12,989 nt of DNA from Dehalococcoidia bacterium UBA1123 (GTDB lineage: Bacteria > Chloroflexota > Dehalococcoidia > Lucifugimonadales > UBA1123), in NCBI GenBank assembly GCA_002313895.1, contig DCAW01000021.1:12184-25172 (forward strand), read 5' to 3'. A program made the position numbers and the translations under genes. The notes under the pieces are model-generated. The model saw nothing but the letters and a program-made list of their open reading frames with translations. It searched no databases and had not been told where the DNA came from. Below, piece after piece: positions 1-5,572 of this stretch. Position 1 is the first letter of the stretch; the number at the start of each line of letters is the position of its first letter.

Positions 1-163
1 TAGACGACCTAGACGACCTAGACGCTAAGTGAACACCATATGTAAGGCTTACGCCGACACACTTTAATGGTGTAAGCTTCGCAAAGTGAATCAGCCCTTG
101 GCTCTTTCTCTTTGAACCGACAGCGGGTCATTAGAGATTAATTTCTGTGATCCCTGAGGTACA
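1..163. other. Upstream region of the CDP-polyol operon, with small repeats
   Basis: No gene is seen here. The first 25 bases contain two exact copies and one partial copy of the 9-mer TAGACGACC. Further in, ACACCAT (35-41) pairs with ATGGTGT about 30 bases later, and CACTTT near 60 pairs with AAAGTG near 84, so two overlapping alternative hairpins are possible in a transcript. A GAGGT at 156-160 just before the first gene can serve as its ribosome binding site. I see no convincing -35/-10 pair. The structure may be an operon leader or the 3' end of an upstream gene, and the sequence does not decide between them. Confidence 0.35.
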
Positions 164-889
164 GTGTTGCAGGTGATAATTCTTGCGGCGGGTCTGGGTT
201 CCAGACTCCAGTCGTTTACTCGCGATCGTCCAAAACCCCTGATTGAGATTAACGGCGTCCCCTTAATCGATTACTCTCTGGAACCGCTTATAAACATTCA
301 GGAAATCGACGAGATCATAATCGTTATCGGAAACAAGGGTGAGCAGATTGCAGATCATGTTAACCGCAAGTATCGTAGTCATGGCGAACGCATTCGCCTG
401 GTCAACAATGACCAGTATCACAAAGGAAGCGTTGTCACCCTTTCCAAGGCGCTTCCCTGGATAGATACTCGGTTCATTGTGATGAACGCCGATCATATTT
501 ATCGCCCGAGAATTCTTGAGAAGTTCGTTGCCGCTTCAGGCCAAATTATCGTGGGTTGTGATTACGATAGGCGTCTCACAAACGACGATATGAAGGCGCT
601 ACTCAACGAGGGCCGTCTCGTTGACATCGACAAGTTGCTGACCAAATACGATGCAGGATATATCGGCATCACACGCATTGACCTGTCTCTTTTACCAGAC
701 TATTTGCGTTGTGTGGAGTCAGTATTGGAGAGGGAGGGGGACAGTGTTGCTGTCGAGCGCGTAATTCTTGAGATGTCGAAGCGCTGCTTGAATGCCCAGG
801 TGTGCGACCTGAGCGGCATCGGATGGTTCGAGGTGGACACTCCGAAAGACAAAGCAATTGCTGAGCAGGGCGTGAGAGCTTGGAAATAA
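164..889 (+). CDS. Nucleotidyltransferase, CTP:inositol-1-phosphate cytidylyltransferase-like
   Basis: Predicted to activate a phosphorylated polyol or alcohol with an NTP, probably CTP, giving a CDP-alcohol. The 241-residue protein is a single GT-A-like NTP-transferase domain. The signature LAAGLGSR is at residues 7-14 and RPKPL at 22-26. NADHIY at 108-113 supplies the metal-binding Asp110, and FEVDTP at 222-227 supplies the second acidic site. The segments around NADHIY and GYIGITRID resemble the cytidylyltransferase domain of the IPCT/DIPP synthase family more than LicC or glucose-1-phosphate types. That is a judgement from pattern, not an alignment. The third gene of the operon encodes a CDP-alcohol phosphotransferase, which supports CDP-alcohol production. 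The start is GTG at 164 or TTG at 167, with GAGGT at 156-160; TTG has the better spacing. The 3' end overlaps the next gene by 10 bases. Substrate uncertain. Confidence 0.85.
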   Translation: MLQVIILAAGLGSRLQSFTRDRPKPLIEINGVPLIDYSLEPLINIQEIDEIIIVIGNKGEQIADHVNRKYRSHGERIRLVNNDQYHKGSVVTLSKALPWIDTRFIVMNADHIYRPRILEKFVAASGQIIVGCDYDRRLTNDDMKALLNEGRLVDIDKLLTKYDAGYIGITRIDLSLLPDYLRCVESVLEREGDSVAVERVILEMSKRCLNAQVCDLSGIGWFEVDTPKDKAIAEQGVRAWK

Positions 890-1662
890 AATTCCTGGGG
901 ACCGGCGCTTCGGAAGGCGTCCCTGTCATCGGTTGCGATTGCGCCCACTGCGCTACCGCCATCACCGATGAGCGGTCCCGACGGCTGCGGTCAGCAATAC
1001 TGTTGACAGAGAACGGGAGGTCGATCCTCCTTGACGCAGGCATCGACATCAGACAGCAGTTACTAACCTACCAAGTCCGAAACATAGACGCGGTGCTGGT
1101 CACACACGAACATTACGACCACGCCTACGGGCTACGAGAGTTCAAATACTGGCCTGAATCTGGAGGCCAAGATGGCGTCACCCAGCTATGCGCTCCCAGA
1201 TCGTTGTTGAATCGAATTTCGTTCCTCTATGACGAGGCGGTGAAATTCTCCAAGCTGAAACCGAGACCTCTCCCTCCGCACCAATTCACACAGATTGGAC
1301 AGTTCTCCGTGAAACCCGTGAGAATAATCCATACAGCGGTGTCATTCGGATACCTGATTCAGACCTCCACGACAAAAATCGTCTATCTCTCAGATATAAG
1401 CGCCACCACCCCTTCGATTATGGATAAATACAAGCGGCGACTATCAGGCAGTGACTGCCTTATCATCAACGCTCCGTTTTTCGAGAATCAGCCCGGCAGG
1501 CACATCGGCGTCCGAGAAGCCATCCGACTCGGGGAGGACCTTGATTGCAAGAAGCTGGTTTTGAGCCACATCAACCACCACAATCTCGCGCATCGTGAGT
1601 TGCATGATGAGATCAATGGCGCCGCGATTGTTGCGTTTGACGGGATGGTGATTGAACTATGA
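880..1662 (+). CDS. PhnP-type metallo-beta-lactamase-fold phosphodiesterase
   Basis: A 260-residue metallo-hydrolase close in length to PhnP (about 250). The family hydrolyses phosphodiester bonds with two metal ions. The sequence opens with the strand FLGTGASEGVP (5-15), followed by C19-x-C21-x-x-C24, the cysteine cluster that holds a structural zinc in PhnP. The metal motif HEHYDH is at 76-81, with further ligands probably His151, Asp172 (YLSDIS) and His230 (LSHINHH). No signal peptide is present, so it is cytoplasmic. It starts at TTG 880, inside the end of the nucleotidyltransferase gene (10-base overlap), and ends in an ATGA overlap with the CDP-alcohol phosphotransferase, so translation is probably coupled. 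There is no phosphonate (phn) gene nearby, so a role on a phosphodiester product or intermediate of the CDP-alcohol pathway is more likely than C-P lyase metabolism. The true substrate is unknown. Confidence 0.85.
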   Translation: MEIKFLGTGASEGVPVIGCDCAHCATAITDERSRRLRSAILLTENGRSILLDAGIDIRQQLLTYQVRNIDAVLVTHEHYDHAYGLREFKYWPESGGQDGVTQLCAPRSLLNRISFLYDEAVKFSKLKPRPLPPHQFTQIGQFSVKPVRIIHTAVSFGYLIQTSTTKIVYLSDISATTPSIMDKYKRRLSGSDCLIINAPFFENQPGRHIGVREAIRLGEDLDCKKLVLSHINHHNLAHRELHDEINGAAIVAFDGMVIEL

Positions 1663-2291
1663 GGACCCCGCTCGGTGGAGGCACGATCGTCTCGGCTTAC
1701 CTGATTGACCGGATCGTGGTGAGACTGGGGGTGGTCTTCGAGAGGCTTCCATTCACGCCGAATCAGGTAACGCTGATGTCTGCGGCTGTGGGGGTGGCGG
1801 CGGGGATACTGTTCATATTCGACCAGTGGCTAGCCGGGGCAATCTCCGTGTTCGCGAGCATGGTGCTGGACGGTCTGGACGGTGAGGTCGCTCGCAGAAA
1901 GAATATGAAGTCCAAGTACGGCGCGTTTCTGGACACTATGTTGGACCGAGTGGTCGACACCACAGTCGTTCTGGGAGTTGCTTATTCTTCGGCGCAAATC
2001 TACGGCGACACGGCCTGGATCATCGGATTTCTTGCGGCTGTTTACGCCTGCGTGCTCAGTTCGTACACTAGAAAGCTGGTTGCCATCGCCACCGGCACAG
2101 AGCCAACGTGGTTGGACGAGAAACCAAAGTTCACCGACGGGCGAGATGTTCGCCTGCTAATAATCACGCTAGGGGCGTTGGGAAACCTGTTCGTCGACTG
2201 GTCGGCGCTAGCCAGTGTTGCCATTGTGCTGGCGTTGAGCCTGAGCAAGTTCGTCATCCGCCTGTTTATCTATCGAGACAAGCTGGAGTGA
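1659..2291 (+). CDS. CDP-alcohol phosphotransferase
   Basis: A 210-residue membrane protein of the CDP-OH-P-transferase family. These enzymes use a CDP-alcohol and an acceptor hydroxyl to form a phosphodiester and release CMP. The full signature D-x2-DG-x2-AR-x8-G-x3-D-x3-D is present: D71, D74-G75, A78-R79, G88, D92 and D96. Several hydrophobic stretches (for example around residues 43-70, 100-135 and 165-200) fit the usual six-helix fold. The ATG at 1659 overlaps the stop of the preceding gene (ATGA). Paired with the cytidylyltransferase-like gene, it recalls di-myo-inositol-phosphate synthases and bacterial inositol-lipid synthases that use CDP-inositol as the head-group donor, there often fused to the cytidylyltransferase and here separate. 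Whether the acceptor is a lipid or a soluble polyol cannot be read from the sequence. Confidence 0.88.
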   Translation: MRTPLGGGTIVSAYLIDRIVVRLGVVFERLPFTPNQVTLMSAAVGVAAGILFIFDQWLAGAISVFASMVLDGLDGEVARRKNMKSKYGAFLDTMLDRVVDTTVVLGVAYSSAQIYGDTAWIIGFLAAVYACVLSSYTRKLVAIATGTEPTWLDEKPKFTDGRDVRLLIITLGALGNLFVDWSALASVAIVLALSLSKFVIRLFIYRDKLE

Positions 2292-2325
2292 CCATTGACA
2301 TCGCTGCTGAGAGCATCACTGATAA

Positions 2326-2768
2326 ACTAATGCCATAATCTCCAGCCTGAGTAACAACTGGCCCGAATACCTCATGGCGGGATGGGCGTTGGGAACGTTT
2401 TTGTTCTCCGCCGGGGTGTTCGCGGTAATACTGTTTTACTCGGGCTCCTCTATCAACGAAAATTTCAATGGGCTGACGATCCGATTCCTGTTCGGGATTG
2501 TTATTGGCCTGACGGCCATTGGCATAATCTACTCTCCGTGGGGGAAGCAGTCCGGCGCGCACATGAACCCAGCGGTGACGCTAGCCTTTTTGGGGGAAAG
2601 ATCAAACCGTGGGACGCGACATTCTACGTCATCGCCCACTTCATAGGGGCGTTGATCGATTGGTTGCTGGTCGCGTTATTTATGAACAGTTTCCTATCCG
2701 ACCCCAGCGTCAACTACATCGTGACCGTTCTTGGCGAACCGGGGGCAGGGTTCGCTTTTCTTGCAGAG
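2326..2768 (+). pseudogene. Decayed MIP/aquaporin-family channel, 5' half only
   Basis: Broken gene for a major intrinsic protein channel. The reading frame open from 2326 contains NNWPEYL then helix 1 (LGTFLFSAGVFAVILFY), a second helix, and the first NPA box as GAHMNPAVTLAF near 2557-2592. The frame then shifts at the G run 2592-2596. The natural continuation, GKIKPWDATFYVIAHFIGAL..., lies in the next frame and stays recognisable to about 2768 (GEPGAGFAFLAE). The second half of the channel, including the second NPA box, is missing. No ATG, GTG or TTG precedes the conserved N-terminus in frame; the first in-frame ATG is at 2374, inside the conserved region. The loss is therefore at least threefold: start, frame and 3' half. 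The lineage once had an aquaporin/glycerol-facilitator type protein here. Confidence 0.75.
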
Positions 2769-2958
2769 AGCCGATCGGAACACGCCTTATACGTCCGCCA
2801 ATCCTATGGGATCGACGGCGAAACTGCTGGTGTTCCTGGCGCCCTCCGGCAGGGAAAAGCTATTCACTGAAGGCACTGAAATGGAGAATATCCACGGCTC
2901 GCCATTGCCGCCTGAAAAGGTCAAGGAACTGTACGCAAAGTACGACACCGAGCCTATC
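2740..2958 (+). pseudogene. Cupin-domain protein remnant, C-terminal end
   Basis: In the first forward frame, after the MIP remnant, the translation GSLFLQRADRNTPYTSANP followed by STAKLLVFLAPSGREKLF and LPPEKVKELYAKYDTEPI looks like the C-terminal third of a single-domain cupin (the common ending is PxGxxHxxxNP..AKLLVFLAPSG.E.FF...AAKYG). The N-terminal part with the first metal motif is absent. The His expected in the second motif reads Tyr (TPY). The open frame runs past the usual family end to a stop at 3082-3084, through the hairpin at 3005-3049, which suggests the original stop is lost too. The boundary with the MIP remnant is a deletion joint at about 2740-2770. The family call is by pattern only. 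Confidence 0.5.
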
Positions 2959-3004
2959 CAGCGGACTTGCCCTCCCAGAACACAGACAGATCGATTAACT
3001 GGAG

Positions 3005-3049
3005 CCCCCGTTTTCGAGCTGAGACCCGATATCAGCATGAAAACGGGGG
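3005..3049. terminator. Strong hairpin, candidate bidirectional terminator
   Basis: A perfect 11-bp inverted repeat, CCCCCGTTTTC (3005-3015) and GAAAACGGGGG (3039-3049), encloses an inner 5-bp stem GCTGA/TCAGC (3018-3022 and 3032-3036). On the plus strand it is followed by TTCTTC, only a weak T tract. It lies between the decayed plus-strand genes and the minus-strand YHS gene, where a terminator for converging transcription is expected. Confidence 0.6.
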
Positions 3050-3080
3050 TTCTTCGCAAATCCTTAGAATGTTTGTTTTC

Positions 3081-3278
3081 CTAAGCTTCGAGGTAAGAAT
3101 TGGGTGACGACTCAAACTTGGAGCGGCAGACCAGGGTGTCGAAATGATACCACTTGCCGCCCCAAAAGCGTTTGGTGCCGGCGGTGGGGTCGATTTCCTT
3201 CGCTCCGGACATGGTGCGTCCGGTTTCTTGCTCGATGCTATCGGTGACGGGGTTGCCGCATACCTGGCACGACTGCAT
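3081..3278 (-). CDS. Small YHS-type metal-binding protein
   Basis: A 65-residue protein with an N-terminal C-x-x-C pair (CQVCGNPV, residues 4-11) and a C-terminal half, GGKWYHFDTLVCRSKFESSP then NSYLEA, that matches the YHS pattern (G-x-x-Y-x-F-x-x-x-x-C-x-x-x-F-x-x-x-P-x-x-Y). YHS domains are small metal-binding modules found alone or fused to heavy-metal ATPases and related proteins. The start is firm: ATG at 3278 with AAGGAGG (reverse complement of 3284-3290) five bases upstream. There is no signal peptide or membrane span. It lies downstream of the P-II fragment and EamA gene on the same strand, with a heptad repeat array just upstream. No partner gene in the window explains its role. Confidence 0.75.
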   Translation of the reverse strand: MQSCQVCGNPVTDSIEQETGRTMSGAKEIDPTAGTKRFWGGKWYHFDTLVCRSKFESSPNSYLEA

Positions 3279-3311
3279 TGTTGCCTCCTTGCGCTTCTCG
3301 CCGTTGCTGGA

Positions 3312-3346
3312 TTGCAGCCTTCAGCTTTCAGCCGTCAGCTTTCAGA
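3312..3346 (+). repeat. Heptad repeat array, copy A (nnTCAGC)
   Basis: Five consecutive heptads: TTGCAGC, CTTCAGC, TTTCAGC, CGTCAGC and TTTCAGA. The core TCAG recurs exactly every 7 bases. The array lies about 35 bases upstream of the YHS gene start. It is the same family as the arrays at 8811-8838 and 10951-10978. Confidence 0.8.
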
Positions 3347-3473
3347 TTCTCAAGTGTTGAAACATGCCTATTTTCGTCCTTGGAAGCGTCAGTGGCAACC
3401 ACCAAGGCGTTTCTCCATTCGCTCAACCCCAAAGCCTGCGCTCGCTTATATTAGTTTTTACAATGCGAGAAGG

Positions 3474-3635
3474 CTACCAGATGGCGTCCTCGCCTCGCTC
3501 TTCTTTGCGGACGCGGATGACGTCCTTTATTGGGCTGATGAAAATCTTGCCATCGCCCGTCTCGTCTCTGCGCGACACTCCGATTATGGTGTCGCAGACC
3601 AGATCAACGGCAGAAACCTTGATGACCATCTCCAA
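3474..3635 (-). pseudogene. P-II nitrogen regulatory protein fragment, C-terminal half
   Basis: On the minus strand, 53 codons encode LEMVIKVSAVDLVCDTIIG, then TGDGKIFISPIKDVIRVR and RGEDAIW before a TAG stop. This is the C-terminal half of a GlnB/GlnK P-II protein. TGDGKIF is the B-loop that contacts ATP and 2-oxoglutarate, and the RxRxxERGxDAI ending is typical of the family. A TAG sits directly before LEMV (3636-3638), and none of the three frames upstream to 3796 gives the N-terminal half or the T-loop with its uridylylation tyrosine. The fragment has no good start or ribosome binding site, so it is read as a relic of a truncated gene. An active stand-alone half domain cannot be formally excluded. 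Confidence 0.75.
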
Positions 3636-3796
3636 CTAATCATTACAGATCATGCAGATATCACAGAAGTTGACAGATTTCAAAGCGCAGTGCGAGAGAG
3701 GTGGCGCAGGGGATTGAAGTTGATCCCGCAGGAATGGATTTAATATCTTCCTGAAGAGAATTGATCATCCGGAAATTTTCACCTACTCGATCAACC

Positions 3797-4672
3797 TCAC
3801 GGCGCCAGGGTCATGATTACCGGCCCGGCGGCGATGAGTCCTGCCCCCAGGAGTCTGCCACCGCCGAAGGGTTCTTTCAGGACCAGGGTTCCTAGCAGGA
3901 CTCCGACGACAATTCCGATCTCTCGGGACGGCGCTATGTAGCTGACCTGGCTGAATGTGAGCGCCGTGAGCACCAGCCCGTAGGCAAGAAAGCTGAGCAA
4001 CGCCACTCCGACGATTCCGAGACCGTTAACCTTCAACTCGGAGCGGATCGCAGGCATCCCGTGGGCTTTGATTAGATATGGAGCCATTCCAATCGCCGTG
4101 CCGACTGACATTAAGTACATGTACAGGAAGGGCGTGACGTGGCTCACTCCCACTTTGTCCCAGATTGAGTAGCTGGCGATGAGGAAGCCCGTGAACACCG
4201 CGTACCGGGTGCCTGACTCTTTCAGCAGCTTCAGAGGGTCGCTGAATATCTGGCCGAAGCTGCCCCACCAGTAAACAGTGTATATCCCCACGACCACCGA
4301 GGCGATGCCCACGATTGCCAGAGGCGACACGCTCTCACCAAGTATCGACACCGCCAGGAGCGGCGCCAGCGTCGGCCCCATGCCTCGCGCTATCGGGTAA
4401 ACGACGCTCAGGTCTGCCTTTGCGTATCCCCTGGCCAGAAATAGGAAGTAGAAGATGTGCAGCAACACGGTGCCCAGCACAAACCACCAGCCAGTTCCAT
4501 CGACAGGGAACCTCCAGAACAGGAAGGCTCCCAACGGGAGCATCAACACTCCGATTGCCGCCTGAGACCACCAAATGAACACTTCCTGGTTGGAGCCTCG
4601 CTTGGCCAGCAGATTCCAGCTCGCATGAGCCACCGACGACACCAACACGAGCAACAGAGCCAGCGCTGTCAA
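3797..4672 (-). CDS. EamA-family (DMT superfamily) transporter
   Basis: A 291-residue integral membrane protein with about ten hydrophobic helices arranged as two EamA repeats, the layout of drug/metabolite transporters. The first repeat begins at the N-terminus (LALLLVLVSSVAHASWNLLA), and the second begins around residue 155 and ends in a helix rich in Gly and Ala (LLGAGLIAAGPVIMTLAP). ARGYAKADLSVVYPIARG near residues 80-97 is a typical first-repeat segment. Substrates of such proteins range from amino acids to nucleotide sugars and cannot be told from sequence. The start must be the TTG at 4672, because the in-frame TAG at 4676-4678 lies only two codons upstream. A weak GGAAAGGG lies 10-17 bases before it. 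No operon partner is intact. Confidence 0.88.
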   Translation of the reverse strand: MTALALLLVLVSSVAHASWNLLAKRGSNQEVFIWWSQAAIGVLMLPLGAFLFWRFPVDGTGWWFVLGTVLLHIFYFLFLARGYAKADLSVVYPIARGMGPTLAPLLAVSILGESVSPLAIVGIASVVVGIYTVYWWGSFGQIFSDPLKLLKESGTRYAVFTGFLIASYSIWDKVGVSHVTPFLYMYLMSVGTAIGMAPYLIKAHGMPAIRSELKVNGLGIVGVALLSFLAYGLVLTALTFSQVSYIAPSREIGIVVGVLLGTLVLKEPFGGGRLLGAGLIAAGPVIMTLAP

Positions 4673-4679
4673 ATGCTAT

Positions 4680-5221
4680 CCCTTTCCCGCCCGGCGCTTG
4701 CCGAACCCTGGATGTCTTTACTCTGTTGATGGCGACAGATCAACGGCAGAAGCCTTCTCTTGAGCGGCTGTTCTCCAAGCGGTCGACCAGGCCTTGTCCT
4801 ATTCATCGCTCGGAGGCACATTCACATCGGTATGCCCAGACAGGCTCTCCTTCGGAGATCGACTATTCTCTGGCGGAACAAAGTGAATTTCGACGTGATT
4901 GCCGACAAGCCGTTATATCGCCAACCATCCCGGTTCGACGCCGAGTTGGTCTCGAATCTGTCTCTCTATGACTAGCTGACCTTTGCGACCAATTATATGA
5001 AACAACGTTTGATCTCCAGCGCCTGGGTGTGACCAATGCTATCAAGCAATACAAGCCTTCGGCAATTAAGATCATGATCTCAGTTGGCCGGTGGTCAAGA
5101 ATAACTTAACGCCGCCTGCAAGATTTGATCAATGAAGGCGGTATCGGAGTCTTGGCACTCTTCGGTTGAATCCTCATCTCTTTGAGTTGGCGCTACGTGT
5201 TCAGCGTTGGAATTGGCGACT
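4680..5221. other. Intergenic region without a supported gene
   Basis: No reading frame here has both a recognisable product and a ribosome binding site. Two adjoining plus-strand frames, ending in SRFDAELVSNLSLYD (stop at 4973-4975) and continuing in another frame as LADLCDQLYETTFDLQRLG... to a stop near 5110, look protein-like in composition. They may be a decayed gene, but I do not recognise the family. A short inverted repeat, CCGCCT (5112-5117) with AGGCGG (5136-5141), is also present. Confidence 0.4.
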
Positions 5222-5371
5222 CTAAGCAATCCTGACCACCGGAGGACGGGTGTCGTCGGTATGTTCACAGGCCCAGGAGACTGCCGCGATTAGAAACAGC
5301 CCAATGTAACCTTCGATGGTCTCGACTCCGTTTTCCCAGCGACGCATGTTTTCGTTCTTGAATGCGTTCAT
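5222..5371 (-). CDS. Small single-span membrane protein, 49 residues, unknown function
   Basis: A short gene with an unusually clear start: ATG at 5371 preceded by AGGAGGG (reverse complement of 5376-5382), about five bases away. The product begins MNAFKNENMRRWENGVETIE, continues with a hydrophobic stretch at residues 21-35 (GYIGLFLIAAVSWAC), and ends CEHTDDTRPPVVRIA. The N-terminus is charged with two Arg before the helix, and the C-terminus is polar, consistent with one membrane span. No family is recognised. It lies 200 bases downstream of dnaE2 on the same strand and could be the last gene of that transcription unit or an independent one. The only support is the ribosome binding site and the composition. 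Confidence 0.5.
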   Translation of the reverse strand: MNAFKNENMRRWENGVETIEGYIGLFLIAAVSWACEHTDDTRPPVVRIA

Positions 5372-5452
5372 TTCTCCCTCCTGTGAAGTTTTCTTGTTTC
5401 AGTCCGTTTTCTGTGGTTCATGGACATTATTGACCGGGTGCGGGCAGTCGGA

Positions 5453-5501
5453 CACCGCCAGATGTTTTGAGATTTTGGGAATCGAGAAATCCAAGGCGGT
5501 G
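5453..5501. other. Inverted repeat downstream of dnaE2
   Basis: CACCGCC (5453-5459) and GGCGGTG (5495-5501) form a 7-bp stem with a 35-base loop, between the dnaE2 stop codon and the small membrane protein gene. There is no T tract beside it, so a terminator role is weakly supported. The rest of 5383-5572 shows nothing recognisable. Confidence 0.25.
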
Positions 5502-5572
5502 GTAAGGAATTGCCACTCGTGGCGCCGTATATCGTGATCACATGAAAGAGTCGCAAAAACTAGCGAATAACC

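Noticed and set aside
3312..3346. CRISPR array
   Set aside because: The units are 7 bases long and contiguous with no spacers, and no cas gene is present.
3144..3743. Plus-strand open frame of about 199 codons
   Set aside because: It is antisense to the YHS gene and the P-II fragment, both of which have clear family patterns on the minus strand, and includes the heptad array.
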